Shown: piece by piece, positions 9,842-19,540 of the stretch
How positions within the stretch are numbered: the first letter of the stretch is position 1
Layout: each line of letters opens with the position of its first letter
Assembly: GCA_036897625.1 (NCBI GenBank)
Contig: JAYMTA010000326.1
Span: 1-31,404 of the forward strand
Direction: 5' to 3'
DNA length: 31,404 nucleotides
Source of the DNA: Pelargonium cotyledonis
Lineage: Eukaryota; Streptophyta; Magnoliopsida; Geraniales; Geraniaceae
Made by a program: the position numbers and the translations under genes
Notes under the pieces: model-generated
The model's database searches: none
What the model was told of the DNA's origin: nothing
Seen by the model: only the letters and a program-made list of their open reading frames with translations

Positions 9842-12237
9842 ATGGGAAGAGCAAAGAAAGGCCCTAAATTTGCCGTTATGAAGAAACTTGTCACCAAAAG
9901 AGCCATTAAAAAGTTCCAAAAGAGCCATTAAAAAGTAAGGTCCAAACCTCCATGCTTACAAATATATTTTATAGTTTTTTTCTCTTCTTTTTTTCCATGT
10001 TTTTTTTTATTATTATTTTTCAATTTTTAGCTATAAAGAAGAGGTTCTGAATCCAAACAAGAAAGACCTTTCCCATGAAAAACTCCCCAAAAATGTTTAA
10101 GTAATCTTCAACTTTTGTAAAAAATTGTGGTATTATTTTTACTATTGGTGCAAAATTCACCAACTAAAATTAAGTATGGATGTATGATTGTTCTTCTATG
10201 ATTGAAGGCCAAATGTCTCGTCCGCACTTTTCTTCAAATACAATACTGCCTTGGGACCGCCTTACCAAGTTTTGGTGGATTCCAACTTCATCAATTTCTC
10301 AATTCAGAATAAAGTAAGTATTTGGTTTTGATTTCAGTTTACAATGCATAAATGCAATCCTTTGTTTTATGAACATAAGAATCAATATTTCTACTTTTTC
10401 AAGTTTGTTGTTGACCCTTTGGAAAGTATAAGAATTTTCTTTGATTTTTTGTTGTTGCAATGACTTACATGGTTTTTTGCAATGTTGTGTAGCTGGATTT
10501 AGAGAAGGCAATTATGGACTGCTTATATGAAAAATGTGAGTTTTGAAGTTAATGTTTTCGTCATTCATACATGGATTAGTATTCTTAAATGCATTTCATT
10601 GATACTCCAAAATGTTGCTGTACTTGTATTGAGAACTGTGATTAAAAGCAATTCTAAAATGAAATTGTATATGGTGTTGGATTCTCAACTTACCATTGAG
10701 TATCATGAGTCAGTTCACATGTGCTTTAGCAGTTTTTTTATAATGATCCTAGCTTAGACTAAAACATAATAACTAAAATAATGCATAAGATGGTTGGGAA
10801 TGAGCAGATAGAGTTGATTTTTTTTCCCCTGTTGCTTCACATTGAATCCATACACCTTTTGTATTTATAAAGGCACTCCTTGCATCACGGACTGTGTGAT
10901 GGCAGAGCTTGAGAAGCTAGGTCAAAAGTACCGTGTAGCTCTAAGGTATGTCACTCCCCATCTGTTACACTTGTGAAGGAGTCTCCTGGTACTACTTACA
11001 TTATATCCTTAGTATTTTCCTGTCTCAAGTTATGTTTATGTTAATTTTGCTTTTTCACTCTTCTCCAGGATTGATAAGGATCCTCGATTTGAGAGGCTGC
11101 CTTGTACACATAAAGGGACCTACGCTGATGATTGTATTGTTGCTAGGGTTACTCAGGTATGACTTGATTCTGACATGTTCAACGAATGCATTAAAATCCG
11201 TAACACTTCATCCGTCTGAAACTGTGAGAAACTCAATGCTTTAAGACCAGTAAAAATCACGTTCTGGACCTTCTGAAAGGGTGTCCATCCATTGTTACTG
11301 CATGTTGTTTTCTGATCATTATGTGTTCAATAGTAATGCAATTTCTTAGGTGTCTCTGTATTGTTAGTAATTATTGTACTTTTACATTCTTTGTGTTGAA
11401 GTAGTACCTGCTTCTTCATTGTTTGTGTTCTCAAATTCTCGATCATTCTCATAATGATGGCCTAAACTAATGGATGTCTTTCCAATTGAATTTTAGATTA
11501 TATATAACTCCTGCATAATATAAATGTGAATTCACACATTGGCATATAATATGTATTTGCTTCCACTATACAAATGATGAAACTTTCTCGCTTTTCAATT
11601 TGTTGAATTTCGATCTGTTTCCTCCGATGTATCTTGAGTATAACTTGTTTCCTTACATGGATCATTGTATCATGAAACAGCATAAGTGCTGCATCGTTGC
11701 TACATGTGATAGAGATTTGAAGCGAAGAATTCGGAAGGTATGATCAGTCCGTAATAGCTTTAGAATCTGTGAAGTAAAATTGGTTGAGCGTTTGATATAT
11801 AAATTGCTTAATTACTGGCAGATCCCTGGTGTGCCAATCATGTACATTACTCAGCACAAGTACTCAATTGAACGCCTACCGGAAGCAACAATTAGAGGCG
11901 GTAAGCTATAAGATATTTTGAAGTCATTGCTGCATATCATTCTTGTTATCAAATGGAATATGGTGTTTTGATGGTCAAATTGTAATGTGCTTGTTACTCT
12001 TGTAGTCCCATAAATGTATCTACAACTTCAATGATCCCATATTTATATCAACCAGTTAAAGCTAATGGGTAGTTTTAACACATCCTTCATCACTTAGAAA
12101 ACATGTAGTTAGGTTTATCAAGGTCATATATATAATTTTCAGATAATCAATTGGAATTTTGTTTTGTTGATTCATGAACATTTCCTTTTAAAGTTTCTTA
12201 TGCTCTTGAACCGTTTGTTGCAGCTCCAAGATTTTGA
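9842..12237 (+). pseudogene. FCF1: FCF1/UTP24-like rRNA-processing PIN-domain gene, 5' part probably broken
   Basis: FCF1 (UTP24) is the nucleolar PIN-domain nuclease of the small-subunit processome that cuts pre-rRNA at the 5' side of 18S. Nine exons fit the family: 9842-9912, 10031-10096 (inferred end), 10208-10313, 10493-10535, 10873-10945, 11069-11156, 11681-11737, 11822-11900 and 12224-12237, about 198 codons, close to plant FCF1. Readable landmarks are [38 protein letters not shown] (PIN acidic residue), [50 protein letters not shown] (PIN acidic residues) and the terminal APRF. Exons 3-9 have GT-AG borders and matching phases. Exon 1 has a 22-bp tandem duplication over its donor: the strong GTAAGG donor leads into an in-frame TAA, and only a weak GTTCCA keeps frame. 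Exon 2 has TTAAGT where GTAAGT is expected. Retained introns exclude a retrocopy. It is either a recent pseudogene or a gene relying on aberrant splicing. Confidence 0.7.
9894..9937 (+). repeat. 22-bp tandem duplication at the FCF1 exon 1 donor
   Basis: Copies 9894-9915 and 9916-9937 match at 21 of 22 positions; only the last base differs (T versus A). The difference turns the donor after AAAAA from GTTCCA in copy 1 into GTAAGG in copy 2. The effect on the gene is described under the FCF1 entry. Confidence 0.95.
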
Positions 12238-12322
12238 TGATGGGAACGTTGGCTTCTCGTGGGAAAATGGTGTTATAGTGTAGCTCCTAGATTTTGATGT
12301 GGTAAAAATGGTTGGCTCTTTC
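12222..12322 (+). repeat. 60-bp offset duplication of the FCF1 terminal exon
   Basis: Positions 12222-12239 recur at 12282-12299 with 17 of 18 bases identical, and similarity fades over the next 20 or so bases (TTGGCT blocks). Both copies follow a possible acceptor (TGCAG or TGTAG). Both would encode the same end, APRF then TGA, when joined to exon 8. The second copy is therefore a potential alternative last exon with an identical product. Confidence 0.7.
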
Positions 12323-12540
12323 CGCAGCCCCCCTTTTTCGTATGCTTAAATTAGATTACTTAATAGAGCCTAGCTGCAGAATTTGTTTTTGTTTGAACAA
12401 TGAAACCACACCTTTGATATGAAATCATAATCTGTTCTCTAAATATTTGTATTCTCCACATAGTAAGATTTAAGAGGACAATGGCTTTGATATTATTTGT
12501 TTTGTTGGACCAATTCCTGGCTGGTATGTTGATTGCTCTT

Positions 12541-13046
12541 CAGGCAAGGTTCCGGGCTCTACGGGGCAAAGCAACATCCACTGGCCAGGTCTTGGACGAG
12601 TATGAGCTCTACATCCGAGCAACTCATGGGCCCGACAAGAGACATAGGATTATGGGCTAGGGATCAATGACTTTTGAGTATTACGATGTCAATCTAGCTT
12701 GCAGCAATATGCTCCTCCACCATGACATGACCACCGCAGTGAGGAATCCTCCATGTCATACACGATAGCGCAGTCATCTAGCGACCTTTGGGTTCAGATG
12801 GAAGCCATCCAGACTAATATACAGATGATCATAGCGCAATTGAAACTGAAATCGGAGGAGTTTAAGAGATGTCAGTGGCAGGGGAGGTATAACATGAGAT
12901 ATTTACTTCAGATGATGGTCAAAATCGTCTTATTCTATGGTCTGGCCCTAGTTAGATTTGGTTCTGCGAGCAAGAGCTATATGACTATGCATTCGATATT
13001 CAAAAGATGGAGAGAAGTTTGCTACATTGAAGAGGGAGAATGCTGA
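12541..13046 (+). mobile_element. CACTA-type Transposase_24 (PTTA/En-Spm) C-terminal fragment
   Basis: The translation from 12541 (QARFRALRGKATSTGQVLDEY, then ELYIRATHGPDKRHRIMG, stop, GSMTFEYYD) matches the pattern I know from the plant transposase family Transposase_24 carried by CACTA elements. After frame changes, a glutamine-rich coiled-coil-like tail follows (VQMEAIQTNIQMIIAQLK, from about 12789). It is a decayed fragment with several stops or shifts and no catalytic DDE part in view. It lies about 300 bases after the FCF1-like gene, on the same strand. Confidence 0.65.
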
Positions 13047-13164
13047 GCTACGTACGTTGGCGCCAAAGTAACCATCTGCCTGAGCTGCAACCGTCTCCCA
13101 ATCGCTGGAGACACAACCTAGACGCTCTTTACAGTGTCCTTCCTATTTGTGAACATGTTATTTT

Positions 13165-13223
13165 TAGATTTTAAAACTTGGATTGTATGCTTTTTTTTAT
13201 GCATACAATCCATTTTTAATCTG
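13165..13223. other. Strong hairpin after the transposase fragment
   Basis: A perfect 12-base stem (13179-13190 with 13201-13212) closes a 10-base T-rich loop. Outside it an imperfect stem continues (AGATTTTAAAA against TTTTTAATCT). It may be part of the 3' end of the transposon transcript. Bacterial-type termination does not apply here. Confidence 0.6.
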
Positions 13224-13325
13224 TTATTCAATAACTTTATTGTATAATATTTTCAAGCTTTTCTATATCACAATAATAAAATGGTGCTATTTAATTATGA
13301 TTTTACAAATAAAATTATTACCTTA

Positions 13326-13380
13326 CATAATCCATTTAGCTCAGGAATATCTTAGTTAATTGCTCTTTCTCTAAATAGAG
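13326..13380. repeat. Diverged copy of the 9.6-kb palindrome unit
   Basis: AATCCATTTAGCT, a broken palindrome, then CTCTAAATAGAGAT parallels 9585-9631 (AATCCATTTAGCTAGGG, then CTTTAAATAGAGAT) in the same orientation. The two copies bracket the FCF1-like gene and the transposase fragment. Confidence 0.6.
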
Positions 13381-13386
13381 ATCTTC

Positions 13387-13387
<1 letters not shown>

Positions 13388-13422
<35 letters not shown>
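13388..13422. repeat. AG dinucleotide microsatellite
   Basis: About 17 uninterrupted AG units immediately upstream of the promoter region of the next ORF. GA/CT tracts of this sort are common in plant core promoters and 5' leaders, where GAGA-binding BBR/BPC proteins can act; that role is inference. Confidence 0.9.
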
Positions 13423-13424
<2 letters not shown>

Positions 13425-13485
13425 AAAATAATATTTTTCCAATGCATTATTTCCAATTCTCCGCAAACCAACCCCTCCCCTCTTC

Positions 13486-13493
13486 TATATAAA
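13486..13493 (+). promoter_or_regulatory. TATA box of the intronless ORF at 13579
   Basis: TATATAAA preceded by a C-rich stretch (CCCCTCCCCTCTTC) is a near-ideal plant TATA box. A transcript start around 13520 would leave a leader of about 60 bases before the ATG. Confidence 0.6.
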
Positions 13494-13578
13494 CACACAA
13501 ACAATTATAATCTATCCTACGTACGTGCAATATTGCAACCACCACAAATTCTATTTGCTATTAACTGATTCAACATTC

Positions 13579-14037
13579 ATGCCGATTACCACCACCGATT
13601 ACCACCACTACACCTACAGCCTATGGCCGTCCACCACCTACACGACCTCATCACCGCCACTGCCGGACCACCAGCAGCTGGTTCCGATTGAGGTTCGCTT
13701 TCAAGAGTTCTTGGGGTGTTTTTCCACTCAGCAAATCGTTCTCGAGGAGGCACCCACAAAGGCATTCATGGAGGTTCCGCTACAAGACCTATCTTCGGAT
13801 ATCAGTCTTGTTACGATTGCCATGACTCGCAGCCTCTCCGCCGTCGGCATCCCAGATCAGTTCCACTCCTTCATTATAGCGGACGCTTGCCACTTCCTCA
13901 ACTCCATTGTTGCAGAAGCTCGTGCTGCTACAACTCCACCTCTCGTCGTTGTCCACGTCTGTGCTTTCACGTGGCTGCAGATGATCATGAAGGAGAATCT
14001 GATGCATGATTCTGGGTTTCTTGGAGCCCACATCTGA
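13579..14037 (+). CDS. Unrecognised intronless protein, 152 aa
   Basis: The frame is open from further upstream, but the first ATG is at 13579; the upstream codon at 13525 is GTG. A TATA box, CT-rich core promoter and AG repeat precede it, and a double stop (TGATGA) ends it. The N-terminus is low-complexity (His, Thr, Tyr, Ser, Pro). From about residue 35 it is well mixed and protein-like: LVPIEVRFQEFLGCFSTQQI, then SLSAVGIPDQFHSFIIADAC, a helix-like alanine-rich stretch, and FTWLQMIMKENLMHDSGFLG at the end. GC content is higher than in the flanks, as expected for coding DNA. There is no signal peptide, transmembrane segment or metal-binding motif. I cannot name the family. It could be the N-terminal domain of a larger family that lost its C-terminus, or a lineage-specific gene. 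Confidence 0.55.
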   Translation: MPITTTDYHHYTYSLWPSTTYTTSSPPLPDHQQLVPIEVRFQEFLGCFSTQQIVLEEAPTKAFMEVPLQDLSSDISLVTIAMTRSLSAVGIPDQFHSFIIADACHFLNSIVAEARAATTPPLVVVHVCAFTWLQMIMKENLMHDSGFLGAHI

Positions 14038-14696
14038 TGATTAGGGTTGCTTTGGATCCGAGAGGAACTTGTCCCTTTAGTAAACTAGTGTTATATCATA
14101 ATTTGCAATAATTGAATATATTAATTTTGATCAGTAGTTTAGTTGAATATATTACTTCTGAAATTAAGGGTTTTGTCATCACTCGAGCATAATTTGCAAT
14201 ATCAATCTAAAAACAATACGAAGCCTGGAAAATTGGCCTCTGTAAATAGGCCAAACTTCAAAAATTAACACAAAAGCTTTTAAAGGAACATTCATTAAAA
14301 CCAAAATCATTCATATTACAAGGATTTCTTTATAATCCGGAGCACAATTAATGACAAAAGTAGGATGTCTCAGAAGCAGTGTCCATGTTTAAAAAGAAAT
14401 TATAGAGAACAGATCGATCATGACAGAGAAATAAAGAACAAATAATATCTATCTATCCATTTCACTTGACGAGCCTCACCACCACCATCTCCTCTTCTTA
14501 CTTTCTGAGCCAATTATTTTACCTTTTTTATGCAGACTTCTTATTTATATTTACTACACCATTTTCTTAGCATTATTTATATACCTTTGTCTTCATCCAG
14601 GACATAAACATCATCTCTACTTTACTTATAATTGCACGTACAGTTGTATCCTCTTCTCTTCGATCTTGCTCGTGTCATCATCATCTTCACTGATAT
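14038..14696. other. Intergenic DNA and probable 3' UTR of the CCCH gene
   Basis: The part closest to 14696 is probably the 3' untranslated region of the minus-strand zinc-finger gene. No other ORF, RNA gene or repeat was recognised. The convergent orientation means the two genes' transcripts may come close or overlap here. Confidence 0.45.
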
Positions 14697-17110
14697 TTAC
14701 CTGTCCAGCTTGGCTGCCCTGTTGTTGTTGCTGCTGCTGCTGGTTGTGGTTCCCATGAGCCTCTCTTGATCAGTCAAAGCATGACGGAAATGGCAGCGGT
14801 GGCCATAAGGACAGACATCACCAGCCAGGACCATTCTGCATACCTCAGTCTTGTAGCGCGGGTGGCGGATCACTGGGCGCAGCTCCTCTATCCCATGAGC
14901 AAACTGGCAGTGATCCCCATATGGGCACACCCCCGTCTCCTGCCATTTGTTGCACAGCTCTGTCTTGAACATTCCTTGATTGTATGCCTCCAATTCGACC
15001 GCTTCCTCTTCTTTCTTCCCTCCTGGAACAAGCACCTTTTGCTGCACCCACAACACACTCACGCCCAATTCTCTCAGTCCATATCCCCACAAAAATTATA
15101 CAACATATATGATCCTGATAGTATACAGTGAGCTAAGCATGCGTATATGCAAACTACAAGGTGCCATATTATATAAGCAAACAGCATGATAGACAGAGAA
15201 ATGTTAATGGAGAGAACAAATTTCATGTCAATAAACACCAACTCCTTTCCACACTGTGAAGTGTCACATGAGAAATCATCCCTAAGTGCAGAAGCTCTGG
15301 TCTTTGGTTTTCGAGTATTGCTTATGCCAAACTTTCAAAAATTATTTAGTAAAAAAGAGCAGTGTACTCTGCTTGCTCAGAAACCATCTGGCTTATAACA
15401 AAAAGGACAGTAATGTAAATTAACTTTGTAAGGGAGATCTTCTCATATAGCTATTCTTAGGTAAAAGGTCTAGCTCATTATTAGCAGGTTTTTCTTAATT
15501 TATCTGGATCCTGTTTTTCGCATTACAAATAAAGAATCTCCTTTTTGATAATATAATTGACTTTTGCTTGTTCTTCCTCTTGCCATGATTTGGATCCTTG
15601 CCAATAAGTTCGCTGCGTTAGCTTAATTACTCATCCCTTTCTAAATTCTAATTAGAAAATTCTAGAGGTTAGAAGAGGTGGACCGGTTACGGGGATCCCC
15701 TTTTACTCTTTAATTAATACTCATTGCATTCAAATGTTTGAACTGAACATGCTAACTCACAATGCCAATCTTCATTGTTAGTATTTAATTATGCACACAT
15801 AATGTGCACCCACTGTGATTCGGGCTGTACTGATCCTATGTTCATCTACAGATTGCGTACCTTCTATTGTTGTGCCTAACTCAAAATGTTAACCCAAAAA
15901 AATCATTTTCGAACTAGCAGATCACCAATGTGATGAGATGATTTATAGTCTCCACCTAGAAAGTGTACTGACTCATGACTTTAGAACTTACATCCACTAT
16001 GCAAATGATATTGCAGTGTTCTAGAGCATATAGATTCACACTACATTACAGTTCACACCCATTCAAAGTTCAAACCAATTAAATCACCCCCATGATTCTG
16101 CACATCCCTTGAAGTCAGAAATCCAAAATGAAAAACAAAAACAAAACATTTGAGTGTCAGGCAGAATCGACCAAATGTATCTACAAATATTAAATCCAAA
16201 ACATTTTGTACAGGGAAAAGTGATCCTAGTAAGTCCAACAACACTGAAATTGTAAGGAACTGCTTTGTATCCTTTATTGCTTCCAAGTTCTAACAAACTC
16301 TCAGGTGCAGAGTTCGGAAGTAACACAAACAGCTTCAAGACAATAGTACAACATGCAAGTCAAACGCATAAAGTAAACTAAAGAGAAATATGTTCATACC
16401 GTTGCGCTGAGCGGACTTGTGGTCCGAGGCCGAGTGGCATTCCGAGTCTGAGTCTGACCACCGTGACTCGCCCCAGGTTGACTGATCTTCAAGTACCCAC
16501 TCGATCTCACGGAAATGCTCTTGGGCAGATAAACTCTATCGACGTCCACCACCTCCGCTTTTTCACTCTCCATCACGCTCGTCGGGCTCTTATCAAGATC
16601 AGAAGACATCTCATCCCAGGCGCGACCCTCCGCTCCTTCGTCTCCGATGCACAGACCGCGGAATCTATTCACGATAGGAAACGGCGCGGCGGAGCCGAAG
16701 GCATCCGATGCAATCCTTTTCTGGACGGTAGCTTGGATCATGAGGCTCAAGTGCTTGTTGAGTTCGCGGTTCACGGAGCGGAGACTTGTGTTCTCTTGGC
16801 GGAGCGCTTCGGCTTCTCTGGTGGCCTCACAGAGATGATTGAGACAGAGGTTGTGGCAATTGATAAGGTCCTGGTGCTCAAAAATCAGGCGAGACTGATA
16901 CAGGATGTCGCTGACGTTGGTTGGGCTTGCCGGTTGAGAATCTTCCGAGTAAGGCGTGACGGACAGGGAGGAAGGGAGAACCGGTATCGGAGAGTAGAGC
17001 GAAGTGTATGCGGCGCTGTTTGACTGGTACTTGGACTTCAGAGACGACGACATGGCGGTGTTTGTTGCGGCAAGTTCGCCGTGCGCGGCGGCGAAGTTGT
17101 CGTTGTTCAT
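14697..17110 (-). CDS. C3H15: Tandem CCCH zinc-finger protein, C3H14/C3H15 (CDM1) type, 351 aa
   Basis: Two coding exons on the minus strand, 17110-16400 (237 codons, ending ACG|GTATGA) and 15041-14697 (114 aa plus stop, after GTGCAG), join in phase 0 across a 1.36-kb intron. The start [13 protein letters not shown] lies just after an acceptor at 17114. The N-terminal half is Ser/Pro-rich, then has a short leucine-rich coiled coil ([19 protein letters not shown]) and the conserved [15 protein letters not shown]. The C-terminal part holds two fingers: C267-C276-C282-H286 and C305-C314-C320-H324, both C-x8-C-x5-C-x3-H, separated by 18 residues and led in by FKTELC and YKTEVC. This is the TTP-like RNA-binding layout. 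Arabidopsis relatives bind AU-rich mRNA elements and act in anther callose metabolism and secondary-wall control. All metal ligands are present. The choice between C3H14 and C3H15 rests on microsynteny. Confidence 0.9.
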
Positions 17111-17599
17111 TACCTGTATAAATAAAACGCAAACGATGAAGAACGGAGCAGATCTAAAAATTAGAAGATCAAATTTAAGACAAAGACAAGAACGAAGAGT
17201 TGCAGAGAACAACAGATCACAATTCGATCACTACAAACTGAAATACGGATAAATTCATCACATCAACAACAACAATAAAAGAAACACGATCTTTGCTAGT
17301 TTTGCGATACACACAACGAAGAGATTCCAAAGGTAATTCGAACAAGAATCGAAATCAAATAATTAGAGAGTGAATATTCAGCGAAAGCAAGAATCAAAAC
17401 TGAAATCAGAGAGCACATTTCACAATACTCAAAGACTGAAATTCAAAGAAAACTTGAAAAAATGCAGAAATCAGAGAACACACAAGACCTAGAACACATT
17501 GTTGATATGAAGAACTAGAAACTAATCTAGATATTGCGAGTTATCAAAGATAAAGAATCGAATTCATATAATGAAGCAGAATCGATTCGAGAGCATCAC

Positions 17600-17755
17600 C
17601 TGAATCAAAAGCGAAGAACAGAGAGAGCAAAAGCTGCTTCTGCGACTGCTAATCGGAGACGGAGACGATTGGTATGGAATGGTGGATTTATTGGGGAAGA
17701 GAATTGGAGCGAGAGAGAGGAAACATGCTCGGTGCTAATGGGACAGAGCACAGTC
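17600..17755 (-). other. Candidate 5' leader exon of the CCCH gene
   Basis: On the minus strand a purine-rich leader ends in CAG|GTGATG at 17600. The acceptor TATACAG at 17114 leads into GTA-ATG, so a leader intron of about 485 bases is likely. The upstream edge near 17755 is estimated. CCACGTCA at 18008-18015 (TGACGTGG on the gene's strand) is a bZIP-type ACGT element in the likely promoter. Confidence 0.5.
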
Positions 17756-17759
17756 CTGT

Positions 17760-18740
17760 AAATCCGTTATAGCAAAACCATTATGGTGGTTTCTAACAGA
17801 AAAATGTACACATTGCCCATTTTACCCTTCATTTTCGTACCAACTCGCACTGATGGTTTATGTAACATAAAGGATAGTTTCGTCACGCAGTTTTGTTCGG
17901 AAATCGGAGTTGAAGACACTGGTTACAGTTTATCGTATGCGGTACGATGTACAGTACACACTATGGAGCCTCGCTTGATCAAGCATTAGATGGGCGGAGG
18001 GTGGGTTCCACGTCATGATATGTGGATGTGATGATCTGTTTGTTGAGTGAGACAGAGGGTTTGAAGCAGAGGATCATAGGCTTTGAGCGGGAAAAGGGCA
18101 CAGTCACATCAGTTGCGTCAGCAAGAAATTGGTTTTAAAAAGAGCATGTTCAACAAGCTGATGAAATTACATAATTGACCCAAGATTTTCAGTGTCTCGG
18201 AAGATGTATTGTATGAAGTCACTACAGCAACAAGTTAAGGTGGCAATTTGTGTTCCCTTTTTTGAGAACATGAGTATACAAAAATATATATTGAGAATTT
18301 GAATGAATGAATATTTTAGTAATGAGTTTAGAATGTATGTGTAGAATGTGGACCGTTTTAATAAAACATGTGTAGACACATAGGCACCTCTTTTAAAGAC
18401 CAAATTCGTGGCGGAACAACCTGGGGGTCTCGAAACAGACCGAGCCCACAATCCCTTATCCCTGACCACGTTGACCCGCTCCCATGAGAGATATTTGAAG
18501 ACACCCCAATTTTAATCACTGAATGTGAACAATTCCAACTTGGATCATCAAAGGAGTCTAACACCCATTTCGAACACCGAAGATGCTCAACTCCATTTTG
18601 GGTCCACAAAAGTGGACAAAATCGCAAGTCACCCAAATCCTCCAACTCTATTAATTTTGGCTTTCGAAGACCCAACCAGATCAACAAATATCGCAAAAAT
18701 TTCTACCTGTCTCCCCCAAGCTAATTTAATATTGAAAGAA
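17760..18740. other. Promoter side of the CCCH gene, then intergenic DNA
   Basis: 17.76-18.1 kb is the likely promoter of the minus-strand CCCH gene. After 18.35 kb the base composition changes to C- and A-rich (on +), which marks the beginning of the degenerate repeat field. Open frames here (for example 18525-18902) are low-information and have no domain. Confidence 0.4.
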
Positions 18741-19110
18741 CAAGGCAAAGCCCAAATGAGCTCAATGACCTCTTGGGGCCACAAAAATTTCAATGACCGA
18801 AACAAAGGCAAACATGAAGGATTCCGAGACCACTACAATATCGTGGAAATGCCCCCAGGGTTGCGTCAATGTTATGATGGAAGTTTGAAGGAGCTCAATT
18901 AGCGCTTCAATATCGCAAATACCCCTAAGGCCACGAAAATGTTGTGTTGACCAAGACCAAGGCAAATTTGAAAGATCTTTGCGGCATCAAACCTTATGGG
19001 ATAGTACTGTTTCGATAACAAAAACTAAGGAAAGTCCGAAGGATCTCGATGATCACTCCAATGCCTTCCAGAATTGCAAAAATTGTGCATGAACCAAGTA
19101 TGGACTCAAT
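18741..19110. repeat. Degenerate tandem repeat, unit about 62-83 bp
   Basis: A loose unit of the form CAAGGCAAA...TGAAGGATCTC.AATGACCACT.CAATATCGCAAA...GCCCC..GGCCACGAAAAT recurs. The GAAGG-type anchors are near 18754, 18816, 18887, 18970 and 19038. Copies are heavily diverged, so this is an old array. The repeat may begin upstream, near 18.6 kb. Confidence 0.5.
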
Positions 19111-19364
19111 AGTACTTGCTAGTCATTCTATCGTGGTGCATATTACTCATATCCTGTTTATAATAGAAATTAGCTCCCAAAATGAGCTCTAAAGCCTTCA
19201 AGAAAAGCCTCAATATTTAGTCTCCACAAGAGACCACAAGGAGAGTTCATTTCCCCCACATACTTAAATGGACATCTCAAGGAGGGCTTATCACCTCTCA
19301 TCAGCACTTAGTTCCCACAAGGAGCTTCTAGGTTCCCCATTTTGCCTGTCGCTGTCAAGGTCAG

Positions 19365-19540
19365 TGTCTCGTCGGGTCACCTAGCTCCAAGGAAGCCTCG
19401 TCAGGTCACCACCAAGGTTTCTGCTTTCTTGGGTCACTTTCTAGGTCCTCATCTCGTGGGGTCACATTCAATGTCTCTATCTCGTTAGTTCACTTCCAAG
19501 TTTCCCTCTCGCTAGATCACCACCACAAATCTCCCTTTTT
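19365..19540. repeat. Degenerate 28-bp minisatellite, six units
   Basis: The core TCAC occurs at 19377, 19406, 19434, 19462, 19490 and 19517, a spacing of 29, 28, 28, 28 and 27 bases. Each is preceded by a version of TCTCGT-GGG and usually followed by a CCAAGGTTTC-like stretch. Units differ at many positions, but the period is strikingly regular. Confidence 0.8.

Noticed and set aside
9842-12237. FCF1 copy as a retrotransposed (processed) pseudogene
   Set aside because: All eight coding-region introns are retained, so it arose by DNA-level duplication or is the native locus.
16463-17023. 186-codon plus-strand frame
   Set aside because: It is antisense to the well-supported first coding exon of the CCCH gene, whose protein aligns with a known family.
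18525-18902. 125-codon plus-strand frame
   Set aside because: It lies inside the degenerate repeat field, has no domain, and overlaps equally long frames on the other strand.
19365-19540. CRISPR-like regularly spaced repeat
   Set aside because: The units are contiguous and strongly diverged, with no conserved repeat separated by unique spacers, and the DNA is clearly plant nuclear.
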